NCBI GenBank assembly: GCA_047495785.1
Contig: JBLDXI010000011.1
Coordinates: forward strand, 1,364,001 to 1,428,000
DNA: 64,000 nt
Direction of reading: 5' to 3'
Source of the DNA: Lepidodermella squamata
Taxonomy: Eukaryota > Gastrotricha
Shown here: positions 11,532-23,919 of the stretch, in pieces
Layout of the letters: the number at the start of each line of letters is the position of its first letter
Numbering within the stretch: the first letter of the stretch is position 1
The notes under the pieces: model-generated
The model's input: the letters and a program-made list of their open reading frames with translations, nothing else
Database searches by the model: none
What the model was told of the DNA's origin: nothing
Translations under genes and position numbers: made by a program

Positions 11532-14500
11532 CTAAAACGACGAATTGACATCTTCGTAGCCTGGCGCACCTATGGTGCCGAAGTAGGCCGTCGGCGCTGC
11601 GTAGCGCGGCACGCACACCGAGCACCGCGATATAAAATCGACGCGGCCTGCATTTTCTACCGATTTGCGGTAGACAACCGAATTAGGCCGGGCGAACATA
11701 TCATCGCCATCGCCGGCCTCGGCGAGCGAGGCTAGGTAGAAGCCTAAGCCGGTTCCGTACTGGTGGCACGTTCCGACGCCGTGGCATTCGATGAAAGGCA
11801 CCCGGTAGAAGCGGGGCAGGCATGACCCGGGTGACTCGAGGTCCTGCACCGATGACCCTAAGCCGGCTCCGACGGACATTACGAAGGAGAATCCGTCCCA
11901 AAGTCGGAGCCAGGTTTCTGGACATCCTGGCACCTCCGAGTCCTGAGAGTGGACCGCCATGGGTTGGGACGGGGTTTCGCAAACCGCGCATCGGGAGATC
12001 AGCGGGACGATCGTGGTGCCGGACGGGACCTTGGATCCCCCTGCACCCGGGACGGTGCTGTTCGTTGCGAGCCAGTAAGAATAGTCAGTTCGTTGAGCAT
12101 AGTAACAGGCCTCATCAGGGCCGCAGAATAAGAACGGCATCTGGGAGAACACCCTTAGGCAGGAGCCCGGAGCACCCAGGTCCTGGCCAGCCGAGCGCCC
12201 GTTGCCCTGAATGAAGGCCAGGGAGTATCCGTCCCATAGTAAGGCCGTGCCTAACGGGCATTTCGGGATTTCGGTTGTTTGAGAGTGGACAGTGACGAAG
12301 AACCCGTAGCCGGTGGAATGGGCCCCAGCGTCACCCGGTTCGCCATGTTGGCCGTCGATACCGGGTTCTCCATACTCGCCAAGCTCACCCCGCTCCCCGA
12401 CTCGGCCAGGCCGGCCTGAGACACCCTGGATACCCGGAATGCCATCCTCGCCAACACCGCCTCGCTCACCCTCCTCGCCGCGAACACCAGGTGGGCCCTG
12501 GTCACCCCGCTCACCCGGTGTGCCTCTGTTACCCTGCATACCGTGAAGACCACGCTCACCCTTCAAAGCTGATGAGTAGGGCCCAGGGCGACCTGGCTCA
12601 CCAGGCTCACCCTCGTCGCCCGGGTAACCTCGATCTCCCTTATCGCCGTCCATACCACGAGGCCCTGGTACACCAGGGTCACCCCTGGCACCCCTCAGAC
12701 CAGCCTCACCCTCGTCACCCCTTTCTCCAACGAAACCCGGCTTACCACGACGACCACGGGGCCCTTGCATGCCCTCTTCGCCAGGCATACCCTGAATACC
12801 GTCGACACCCGGCTCGCCACCTAGACCCTGCTCACCCCTAGCGCCTTGAATACCCGGAGCACCCAGTTCGCCCTTCGGACCCGGCGGGCCAGACATTCCA
12901 ACGCCACCTTTTTCTCCCTTCAGATGATGCACTGAAGGTGGGACGGCTCCTGGTAATCCACGATCACCCTGTTGACCCTTCATGCCCTCGAAGCCTTTGT
13001 CTCCTAGGAGACCGGGACGACCCTGCTCACCCGGTTGACCAGCAGGGCCAGGACTACCGCGGCGAGCGTTGTAAGGCCTCGCACCGGGCATACCATCAGC
13101 ACCTCGCATTCCTTTGACACCCAGTTGACCTTTCGGGCCGGAATGACCCTGCATTCCAGCGATACCAGTCTCACCACGGTCGCCCTCTGGGCCCGGTCGG
13201 CCAGCATCCCCTCTTGGACCGCGTTGGCCTCGAGGACCAGGAACCCCACGGTCACCGAGAAGACCCTCTCGACCAGGAGAGCCTGGGAGGCCCTGAGCAC
13301 CCTTTTGACCCGGTGTGCCGTTATCACCCGGACGACCCCGGCGACCTTTATCACCGAGCTCACCCCGAGCACCCGGTTGGCCATTGCGCCCATCGGTACC
13401 TGGCCTGCCGTCGTCACCCGGAAGACCACGAGGCCCTCTTTCACCAGTGTCACCCGGCTCACCCCTCAAACCTCGCTCACCATGTTCTCCGGCATGGCCC
13501 GGACGCCCTTGCATGCCAATGAGGCCCTTAGCACCCTTCGGACCTCGAGGACCCCTCAGACCAGAGTAACCTTGCTCGCCTCTATCACCCGGAGCACCTC
13601 GCATACCCTTCTCGCCGTAAAGACCGTTTTCACCCGCCTCGCCGTGCTCACCCGTGTCACCCATCGGGCCGAATGTAGTTTCACCCTTTTCACCAGGCCG
13701 GCCGCGACCACCCTGTCGACCTCGGCCACCCTCAGGTCCAGATGGGCCTGGACCTCCACGATCACCTCGCTCGCCAGGTGCTCCGATAGGGCCCTCGTCA
13801 CCCGGAATGCCAGTCTTACCAGGAAGACCATCGCGACCAATGGGGCCCTTCTCGCCTGGGACACCCCGCTCTCCCGACCTGCCATGGGCGCCTCGTTTGC
13901 CTGGGAAGCCGACATCACCCTAATCAAAAAGTTTGTTTCAGTTCGAAATTTCAATGCTGAACTTGACTTACCTTGTCTCCTGGGTCACCTGAATCGCCAC
14001 TCTCGCCATAAAAGCCAAGCGCACCCTTGTCACCTGGCAGGCCTCGTTCGCCATCAGTTCCAGGGATGCCAGAAGGTCCAGGTGCTCCGTTGTCGCCGTG
14101 CATGCCTTGCTGGCCTTGAGGGCCTTCCATACCATTGACACCCGCTTCACCCGCGTCACCCTCTTCGCCGGGTTCTCCGAGTTCACCCTTCGGACCAGGG
14201 TCACCAGAATCACCCTGGGTGCCACGCTGTCCTCGAATCCCAACAACACCAGGCTCGCCTCGGGAGCCTAGCTCACCCTTTCGACCAGGTGATCCATTGG
14301 TACCCGGCTTGCCAGGGCTTCCGTCAAGGCCACGCTCACCCGGAGAACCCTTAATTAGATCGAAGGTTAAAACAGGGTGAATATTAAATGAAAGCAGATC
14401 TTACCTGAGGACCACGTGGTCCCGGCAAACCGTTCAAGCCTCTTTCACCATCGCTACCAGGGTTACCTCGAATTCCATTTTCTCCAGCTGAACCTCGATC

Positions 14501-17500
14501 GCCTCGCTCACCTGAGAGTGCAACGCCGGGGAGGCCACTAGAAATAACAAAATTAATAAAGGATTTCATGAATAAGGGTCGACCAACATTTTGCCAGGAA
14601 GACCAGGAACACCCGGAGTACCGCTTGACCCAGGTGATCCGTTGGGACCATCCTCGCCAGGTTCGCCATGAATGCCCTCGCGACCTTTGATGCCCTGAGG
14701 CCCAGGCGGACCCGGAGGGCCCGTTCTACCCTTAGGACCTATCGGGCCTTCGAAACCAGCAATCTCCTGCTCACCCCGTTGACCTTTCGGGCCCTCTGGA
14801 CCAGGCTTACCAGGCGCACCTCGAGCACCCTTGACACCCGGGGCGCCGGGTGATCCTGGTAATGGCGGTGGCCGTTCGACAGCGAGAACACGTCCAGGTG
14901 GACCTGGGTTACCGACGTCACCCGCGCGCCCTTTCATGCCTCGAGGCCCCCTGATACCCTTTTGACCAGGTAAGGAATCTCCGATGTCACCACGGCGGCC
15001 TTTTTCTCCAGGGATACCCTGCTGACCAGTCAGACCAGGTACGCCAACAGGACCACGTGGACCCTAAAAAATAATTAGAAAATAAATTAAATAGTTCAGC
15101 AACATGGGAGAATCTTACCGGGCTTCCACCGCTTCCCATTTCGCCGAAAGGACCGCGCTGACCAGGTGGGCCCATTTCACCAGGCGTGCCTGGGTTACCG
15201 CGTTCACCCTTGATGCCTCTAAAGCCACGATCGCCTCTCGGTGCCTCTCCCCATTTGCGAACACCTGGCTCGCCTCGATCACCGCGAGCACCGGGTTCAC
15301 CCGGTTCACCAGGGCGACCCTGAAAAATGAGAAAGATAATTAATTGAACACCCTGGAGTCAAATCAACGTACCGGTTGGCCATCTCGACCAGGCTGACCG
15401 GGTTTACCCGGCTCGCCAGTAGGGCCATGCTCGCCAGGTGAGCCTTGAACACCGTCCTCGCCAGCAGCTCCGGGTAGAGCAGCTTCTCCAGGCTCACCCT
15501 TAATTCCCTTGACACCATCAGGGCAGACCGTGCAGTCGTTACCATTGTCACCCAGATCACCCTTAGGGCCCCTTGGTCCAATAAAACCTGGCTCTCCTGG
15601 GTCACCAGGGCTGCCGCGAACACCCTTGTCACCCGGAATAGCGACATCAGCGCCGATGATACCAGGTGGGCCCTGAGGACCCTGATCACCCAGTTCACCC
15701 CGGCCGCCCTTCAGACCTCGGGTGCCGTGGTCACCCTGCAACCCTTTTTCACCCTTCTCGCCGATTTCGTCATCACCCCGCTTGCCCTTCTCACCAGGCT
15801 GACCCCGATCGCCGAGAAGACCAGGACCGCCAGGTAACCCGGAGATTCCAGAATCACCCTGCTCACCCTTATCACCCCGATGGCCCAATTCGCCCTTCTT
15901 GCCAGTGCGGCCTGGTTTTCCAGCTGGTCCGTCAAAACCGTTATCGCCACCCTCGCCGCGTTGACCCTTCGGACCTTCACGACCAAGTTCACCCCGAGGG
16001 CCCTGGGCGCCTCGCCTTCCGGCTGGTCCAGGTGGTGAGACGGTGCGACCAGGAGGTGGCGCCTCTCCAAAATCACCCTGCATACCCTTCCGACCGGGGA
16101 AACCTTCAGGGCCTCGAATTCCTTTAACACCCGGTTGTCCGGGATCTCCAGGGAGCCCATCTTCGCCAGAGAGGCCCTTGGGGCCCGGGCGTCCTGGCAT
16201 GCCTGGTTTTCCAGTTTTTCCCTATTAAATGCGGAAAATTGATGAAAAATTCAGGAAAAATTCCGAGAACTTACCAGAGGACCAGGGTTGCCTTGGTCGC
16301 CTCCGCCACCCTTTTGACCCTTGTCACCTCGAGGACCCTAATAAAAACAATTATTAATATCAAATCGATTAAGGCGCTGAATTAAAGCATGCATAGCAGG
16401 CAGCAAGCGAGGAAATGATTAGGAAAATCGTGCATTTTTTCAGTCGGCACCCTTTTCATGCCGGCTTACGGGACCCGGTCTATGGCCGGTGGAGCCTTTC
16501 GGCCCAGTTTGACCCAGTTCTCCAGCGTCGCCCTTATCGCCGTCTTCAGGTCTCCGGCAGACCCCTCCGATACAGCCGGCCTCGAGTCGGAGCAGTTGGA
16601 TATAATACCCTGGCAGGCCGGGTTCTCCAACTTCGCCGAAGTCACCCTAAAAATTGTGAAAAAGCATAGGAAAGAGAAGAAGCGAATGATAAAAAAGCGA
16701 AATAGAAAGCGTATAGCGTATAAAGCAGGGCGTTTATTTGTTCGGTAATAAGAACCTGTGTTCCTCCGGAGCCACCTTCACCCGTGCGCCCAGTGTCACC
16801 CCTTGGACCCGGGTCACCCCTGTCTCCGACTTTACCCGGAAACAGGGTTTGCACATCCATTCCTTTCAACTCAGTAGCACCCGGTGGACCTCGTTCACCT
16901 GGGTCACCCTAAATTTCAATGTCATGAAAAATTAATTAATTAATTTGCTAATTAAAATTAAATGGGACATATTATGACTGGAACTTACTTTAACACCCGT
17001 TACACCTTCGCCAGTATCGCCAGGATCTCCTCGCGGTCCAAGAGCACCCTCTTCACCTGGGAACCCATCAGGGCCCTCTTCGCCGGGGTCACCCCGCAGA
17101 CCACGGTCGCCAGGCAGGCCGCGCTCACCCTTGAGACCCGGGAACCCGTAGTCACCTGGCGGGCCTCTAGGGCCCCGAGCAGCTCTCTGGCATTCGTCGT
17201 CGAAGCACTCGGTCGGGCCTGGTTCGCCCTTTTCACCTATCGTACCGCGATCGCCAGGCAGACCAGGCTCACCCGGATCACCCGTCCGGCCGTAATCACC
17301 AGAAGCTCCCTATAGAAAAAAATCATCAAACAACGATTAATTAAGTAATTTTCGATACCTACCTTAGTACCATTGCACCCATCGACACCCTTTTCACCAA
17401 TAGGGCCCCGCTTTCCAGGCCGGCCTGGTAGACCAGGCATACCAGCCTCGCCCGGTACACCCCGATTGCCGCGGAGGCCCTTGGGGCCCGGGCGACCCGG

Positions 17501-17722
17501 CTCGCCAAGGTCACCCTTATTTCCACTCCGGCCACCAGGGCCCTCGGGTCCAGCATCACCCGGGAACCCAGTGTAACCCTGATAACCAGGATGGCCCGGG
17601 TAGCCTTTATCGCCCTTAGGCGGCCGGCAGACGCACATGTCCTTGCCGCCGTTACAGCCGGGACACGCGTAACCGGCTGCTAGGCTGAGACACGCTGCTA
17701 ATAACAGCAGTTGTCGTAACAT
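11532..17722 (-). CDS. Type IV collagen alpha chain
   Basis: Basement-membrane collagen, 1832 aa in eleven exons: 17722-17363, 17309-16989, 16908-16756, 16646-16470, 16337-16275, 16221-15373, 15319-15119, 15063-14588, 14537-14405, 14349-13972, 13919-11532. Exon lengths sum to exactly 1833 codons. A signal peptide is followed by a Cys-rich 7S start ([15 protein letters not shown]) and a long Gly-X-Y helix with many interruptions. Two tandem C4 (NC1) repeats end the chain, each with GYSLAF/GFSFVM, PGSCL and an SRC-VC cysteine cluster (SRCAVC, SRCSVC). DEACYYA and AVHSQD in NC1 look more like alpha-2 than alpha-1 chains; chain identity is tentative. Oddities: residues 26 beyond the last NC1 cysteine pair, an unusual donor at exon 3 (GTTCTT) and exon 8 (GTTGGT), and no Met/Lys where the sulfilimine cross-link is expected (see findings). 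Length is normal for the family. Confidence 0.95.
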
Positions 17723-20700
17723 TTCGATAAAATCAGCAATCAGTCAGTAAAAAGTAGGTCAGTTGTAAAAAATGCGAATAAATCTCGCCGAAATGGTAAT
17801 AAAAAACTGAATTACCAAAATTATTCGACCATCTAAAAATTAGTAAACACAAAATATAAAATATAGTGACTGAAAATATCAGTTGACCTAATTATGGACA
17901 CTCAAAATTATGAAGCGTGAAATATTTGAAAAATCTGGAAAATCTAGAAAAATTACAAAAAATGCGTGAAAATGTGAACTACTTAGGGACATTTTAGGCA
18001 ACGCGAGGTAGGTTAAGATAGCTAAAATTCATTATTTAGGTATTATTGCAAAAATGAGTGGATCCTGAAAGCAATCTATTTAGGGTCAGCCTCAGATTTT
18101 TGCGGAGAATTTTTCGGAAAATTCTACAAAAATCATTAAAATTTGGTTATTTTCAAGAGGAGATGAGGCGCGAGCTGAAAGAGCTGAAGAAATTTCATCT
18201 CAATTTCCACCACAATTTTACAAAAAGGTAGGAAATATTTAATATCTAAAATATGAAAAATCTAAAGTTTTAAAGTAACACAGGCAAAGAAAATTCGCAG
18301 AAAATAGGTCAAAAAATCTAAAATGAGAGTCGAAGCCACATCTCATTCCTAATGATTATAAACTTATCAATGGGAATAAAAAAGCGGAGAAATTATGCCC
18401 ACCTGGGTAAAATACCGGAAATTACTAAACCAGTTACTATCGGGTTTTCGGGGTTTCTCCGGTAAATTTTTGAATTTTTTAGGTCATCTCGCAGATGAAG
18501 GCTGAAAGATGAATCCTATAGATTCGAATATAGGAAAATTGATAGGAAAATTAGTAAAAAGTTGATTTGATGGGACACAATGTAATAATTGGTAAAATTC
18601 CTATAAACAATAGCATTCTGAATTGAACCTAAAAATTGATAAAATATACCGATGAATTAATCGCAATAGGAGGTCTAGCAGCTGGATTAATGGGTATAAA
18701 TCATGTATATAATATTATAATGATTTTCAAGGATGATACTAGGATACCATCTTGCGATTTCAGTAATCACTAATCGCTACTCTTTGATTGACCGCTGTTT
18801 GTTATCACAACGGCCAATGGCTACTTTCTCAACAGCCGGCGATGATTAGTTGCAACCGCATTGCCGCTGCTATTTTTAATGCGCGCACATAAAAAAATCA
18901 CGCGTGCGTGCGCAAAAATCGCGCATATAAAATTCGCGCAATAAAAACAATAAATAAGCGCGCGCGCGGGCCGAAGGTATATACCAATATATCTGAAAGG
19001 TAGGCGGAGGCAGTATATAACCCGTAACGAAAGCGAACCGCTCGAGTGCCTGGCGTAATATATTATAGTATAGATTGTTGTGTTGTTGTGCGCTTGCATC
19101 ATCATCACGTCGCAGATAATAAAGGCATTTCGCTGTTATCGTAGCAGCAGCCGTCGATGGGCGCGACGACGGCGAACAATTGCTGCTGGCGTCTTTATCG
19201 CCCCGTGTTTGTTTGCGGTGTTTACTATATAATACAGCGCGCTCGGGTATGTCGGGGTTTTATATGAAGCGCGCGCGCGTAACAGGGCGGGTTTATATAT
19301 ATTATTATGTGTGTGACACCCGGGTGCGCGCTTTTTTCCTGTAGTAAACATGCGCGCACTTTTCGCCGCCGTCTCTTTTCATATATAGCAGCCTATGTAT
19401 GTTTGTTGATGGCTATAATAGTGGTAACTCGCTGATGGCCTCGCGGTGACACTCAACGTCTTCCGACGTCTCGTCCTCAGCCGCATATATACTTACAGCT
19501 GAGTCACCTGATGAACATGCCGCGGTTCGGTGTCTTATATAGGGTGGCCTGATTCGGGCGCGGATTATGACAGATATGCGACACAAATGATGACAATTGC
19601 TATCGCGTGGCCAATATTTCGATAAGTGTTTGCATTACGCATGTTGCTATATTTCATATTTCGTGGTATTTCGATTTCGTGAGCGCAAAAATGAATCGAT
19701 GACATTTTCGAATAAAATCACATTTTTCGCCATTTAATCGATTTTTTTTAAATTGTTGGGGAAATTCAGATATATTCATGAAATATTTCCGTTGCTAAGC
19801 ATAAATGTCTCAACGGAACCTTGATGGATGGAATTTGAAATTAACGTACTTGGTGCCAAAATGCGATTTGAGAATTGTTAAATGGGTCCAAATATTTCCA
19901 CCGCTAGGAGGTTCCAGCACTAAATATTTCAGATATTTTGCGATTTCTGCGTTTTCGGTTTTTGATCGATTCTGGTGCCCTCCTTGAACGTAGGATTTTT
20001 TATTTGAGCTATTTGGTGCCCTAAGCTACGTAGGCAAACTATCAATGTTGGGTTCCAAGACGGCTGATATCGGGAAAATCACTGATTTGTAAAATCGATA
20101 CTTGGAATCGATATCGGCTCTATAGGATGAATTATAATTCGTAAACTGACCGCTCATAGCGCGAAATACGCGTAACACGGAGGTCTATCGGTTAGGCATG
20201 ATAGCAAAAAAGTTGAGACTCTAGTGAAGACTAGAAATTCGGAAAACCATATTTAGGGGAAATCTAGTTGCGGTGCGGTGCGCACTTGGCACACTCTTTT
20301 TAAATATTTTACATGTATTTTAATGTTTGAATTTTTTATTAGGGCGAAAACGGGGTTAAAATTGGCATTGAGGCCTTGATTGTGCAAATTTTTTCACATC
20401 TTAATTAGTTCAAGGGTGTTCGAAGTTTGCCAAATTTGCACTGTAAATGTAGGGTTCCAGCGCTGGTTCCAGTATGTTCCAGTTTCCAGTAACTCAAAAT
20501 AGTAAGTTCCGCGATCTCTTTTTAGGAAATCAGTTCTTGTTTAACTGATAGATTTTAGTAATTTGTGTATTGCGATTTACATCAGAGGTAACGGAGCCGA
20601 TATCGATATTCCAAGTATCGATTTTACAAATCACTGATTTTTCCAAGACCTTGTGCGGGAACCAACTTCAAACGTTTAAAATTATTTTTTCATGACATGC

Positions 20701-20939
20701 GGGTATAGCTGAAATGAAAGCTGAATCAAAGTATTAGGTTGTTCTTGTTATGAAATTCAAATTATTCCCTTACCATGCCACCTTTAAACTGCTGAAAAAT
20801 TCTGTTAAGATGCAGTGATTTATTACAGCAGGAAAAAGTGAAAGCGAATATATTTTCAACTATTCAATACTTTTGAACAATTGATAAAAGGACTTATATG
20901 ATATAGATAACATCAGTCCAACTGATATCTTGAGGTGGT
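17723..20939. other. Long intergenic region, repeats only
   Basis: About 3.2 kb between the collagen promoter side and the six-Cys gene cluster. Contains CG-rich CGCGCGCG runs (18955-18970, 19270), an imperfect ACCGGAAA/TTTCCGGT-type palindromic repeat near 18410-18470 and the foldback element at 20061-20643. No convincing coding exon on either strand. Confidence 0.6.
20061..20643. mobile_element. Foldback/MITE-like element with ~50-bp inverted ends
   Basis: Left end 20061-20120 and right end 20594-20643 are inverted copies carrying AAAATCACTGATTTGTAAAA followed by TCGATACTTGGAATCGATATCGGCTC-type sequence. The interior has no ORF. Single arms of the same repeat occur at about 23610-23692, 42838-42890 and 60473-60533, so it is a dispersed family. 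Confidence 0.75.
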
Positions 20940-21952
20940 TTAGCCCTTCTTTCCGAACAGAGAACCGATGCCACTGATTACGGTGTTGGCCAAATTAGCC
21001 GACTGCGAGGCCCCGGCGTTGCCGCTAACGGCGCTCCCAATCAAGGAGTTGATGGTGCTTGACAAAAAAAAATACAAAAAAATTGAAAAGATCGGAAAAT
21101 ACAGCGATTTTTTATCAGGAAAAAAATGAAGTTTAATTGTTGTTAATTTCTAAATAATTGGTGAATTTAATTCTTAAATTATCTCACTCTTGCCCGGCGC
21201 CAACGTAGAGCAGGCCGTTGATCATGTCGGTGGTGCTGGCGGTCGATGCAAGACAGCACGACTGAACGACGATAGGGCAGATCATGCGGTTGCTGAACAA
21301 GGCCTTGATAGTATCGGAAGAACCGCCGAGCAATTTGGCGAATTGCGGCCCCAATGCCTTCATAATAGGATTCCACTTGTTATCAGGTTTCACTCCACAC
21401 CTATCACACAAAAATAAACAGAAAAATTTTGAATTCAAATATTTTTGAAAATCAAGGCAGAAATTTTAATTTAAAATAATTTAAAAAACCCATTTTCCAA
21501 ATTTCAATTTAAAATAATTTGAAAAAACCCATTTTAAAAATTTCAATTTAAAAAGATTATTCAATATGGGATCGGGAAAATGACTTACTGTTCGCCGGCC
21601 AACGAGCAGAGCAAGGCGTTACCCAGCTGGCTGCCTTGATTACCACATGGACCGCCATTCCTTTCAAAAAAACAATACTATTTAAATTTTCAAAAATTCG
21701 AAAAATAGCTAACGAGGGGCAGAAATTAGCCTGGATCTGTTGCTGAACGGACTGGGTAATTCCAGCAGCCGAAACCAGAGATAGGATGCCCGAAATCGCT
21801 GAAGTTCTGAGAATTTCAAAAAAAAATTCAAAAATATTAAAAATGTGTCCCATGATTTTTTACGCGCTCGTGTATGCCGAGCAAACGTCGGTCTGAGCAT
21901 GAGCGCCAGCCGCAATAGCTGCGACGCAAATCAAAGAAGTCGAAAATTTCAT
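20940..21952 (-). CDS. Small secreted six-Cys protein, paralogue A
   Basis: Unrecognised secreted protein. Exons (minus): start 21952; signal peptide MKFSTSLICVAAIAAGAHAQ; further exons around 21807-21725, 21660-21590, 21401-21188 and 21052-20940. Each boundary has GT-AG consensus and keeps frame. It shares with its two neighbours the spacing C-x12-C-x6-C, then C-x6-CC: here CGNQGSQLGNALLC, SLAGEQC and ICPIVVQSCC. Two extra cysteines occur near the N-terminus (DVC, FCPS). The C-terminus is Ser/Gly/Ala-rich and ends in GSLFGKKG. Stop at 20940-20942. It is the most diverged of the three. Function unknown; the signal peptide and conserved cysteines suggest an extracellular disulfide-bonded role. 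Possible donors GTTAGC and GTGAGA are non-canonical, so exact exon ends are approximate. Confidence 0.75.
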
Positions 21953-22476
21953 GTTTTTTTGTATCCTCTCAAGATTTATCCAACAGACAAAAAATGGTGT
22001 GAGCAATATGTTTTCCTCGGAAATGATTTTTTGCCGATATTTTTTTCAGCCAGCTGATTAAATCAGTGATAAGCATTTTGTGCGCTCCAGCGCCTGAGCA
22101 AACAACAAATCTTGGTTGTCGCGTTTTTTTGCGCCGTTCGGTTGACAGAAACAAACTAATTAAGGAAAAAAATTCTGCCAATTATTTTTTGATTAGCTGA
22201 TTCATGCTTGTTTGTTGATCAAGTAAGAATTTTCCGAATTGGAAGTTATTAGCAATTAAAAAAATTCCAAAAATACCAGAGTTCGGGTAGTACCATCCCA
22301 ATGTTTTCGGTATTTTTTTTCTTTCGGTAAATTTTTTTCGGTAATAATCAAAACAAGCCAGTCGAGGTTTTTGTTTGAATTTTCATTTCACAGGTAGGAT
22401 AGAAAATTCGGTTATAATGGGAAATAAAGTGTCAAAGAGATTTGTCCAATTTTTCTTCGATTTATGTTCGCATTTT

Positions 22477-23252
22477 TTAGCCAGTGAAACCGCTGAAGAG
22501 ACTGGTCAGCTGGCCGAGTTGGTTGCCGCTCAAAGCCGTAGAAAGACCGGTTACAAGTCCACCGTTAGCATCCGACAAACAGCACCTGAAAAAAATGCAA
22601 TATAAATGTAAAAAAATCCCGGAAAACCCGAAAATACCCGATTTCGGTATTTTTCAACTAACGATTGTTTGACGATGATGCAGATGATCGGCCCCTTCTG
22701 TTTATCCGCAATCAATTCGTTGAGGCTCTGGAGTCTGGGATAAAATTCAAGAAAATTTCTATGCATAAAGCTTCGATGCAATAAAAACCTACGCAGCGCC
22801 AGAAGCTTGTCCAATGACATTTGTCAACTGATTCGAAGACTGGGCGCCGCATCTGCATGAGGATAAAATCAATCATTTTCTTTATTTTTTCCCCCTAATA
22901 TTATTCCTTACTGTTTTCCGGCTATGGCGCACAGCATAACATTAGCCAGAACATTTTCCGAATTAACGCATTGGCCAGAAGCAGCTGCTGTTGCCCTGTG
23001 AAAAATTTAATTTTCATTAATTACTAAAAAATATTTCGATCAACTTTTGGCTACTGCCGAAAGCTTGTGTGAAGACTTGAAGAGATTGCGGGTTGTTCTG
23101 AAGCAAACTCAATCTGTTAATTTAAAATATCCTGCCCAATTACTTGAGAATTAATTTCGAAAAATTTACGCCTGATTTGCGTTGAACTGCTGAGCATAGC
23201 TGTAATTGATGGCTAGAAGAGCCCAAATAGCTGCCACGAGTAAATACTGCAT
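22477..23252 (-). CDS. Small secreted six-Cys protein, paralogue B
   Basis: Second member of the tandem family. Start at 23252, signal peptide MQYLLVAAIWALLAINYSYA. First exon 23252-23170; later exons near 23115-23050, 22997-22915, 22854-22792, 22739-22670 and 22596-22477. The deduced protein carries LSLLQNNPQSLQVF, QCVNSENVLANVMLC, AIAGKQC, PIICIIVKQSCC and a short tail ending FSGFTG. The motif spacing is identical to paralogue C. A clean acceptor (ATTACCAG) sits 8 nt before the ATG, consistent with trans-splicing. Same strand and orientation as A and C with ~0.5-0.7 kb spacers, so local duplication is the likely origin. Function unknown. Confidence 0.78.
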
Positions 23253-23919
23253 AATTATTTCTGGTAATAATTGCTATCAATGAGGCTATGAAATAGCCGG
23301 TTCTTATTGCGGCTGCAAACAAAAAAGATCCCTCCCGTTTATCGGTTCCGCTCTGCTGGACAGCTATTGTTGCCAGAGCACGCTTTTGAAAAAACACGAA
23401 TGCCCCTAATATTATTAATCACCGGCCAAGCAGTATCAGTAGAATTTTTTGAAAAATTAATAATCTTGGTATTATCAGAGAGAAAGAAAAAAGCGCCAAA
23501 TTGTAGGCTCCAATTTTAGGCTTTTCAAATTTCACTTTTTGAAAATTTAAATTTCAAATTTTCAAATTTGTTATTTCATCATACCTACGAGTAATTTTCC
23601 TTATTACGAGTTTGTGCCCTATCGGCGATCACTTTAAGATTCGATATCGATTCCAAGAATCGATTTAAAAAATCAGTGATTTTTCCGATATTGTTAGAAT
23701 TTGTAAGCCACCGTCAGACATACCGCTGTTGAAATGGAAAGCGAATCGCGGATATAAATATAAAATTCATATGAAATGTGTATATTTTAAAACGCTCAAA
23801 AGATGAACCTCGGCAATCATCCGAATTTATTCTGCAGGTGTATTTTTTTTCTTTGATGTCATGCTGAAGAGATTCAGAGTTATGCGAGGTTTTTTTGTTG
23901 CGGTTAATTTTTGTGTATT

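Noticed and set aside
12313-14380. Long plus-strand Pro/Arg/Ser-rich open frames
   Set aside because: They are antisense shadows of the collagen IV Gly-X-Y repeat; the repeat pattern keeps all frames open.
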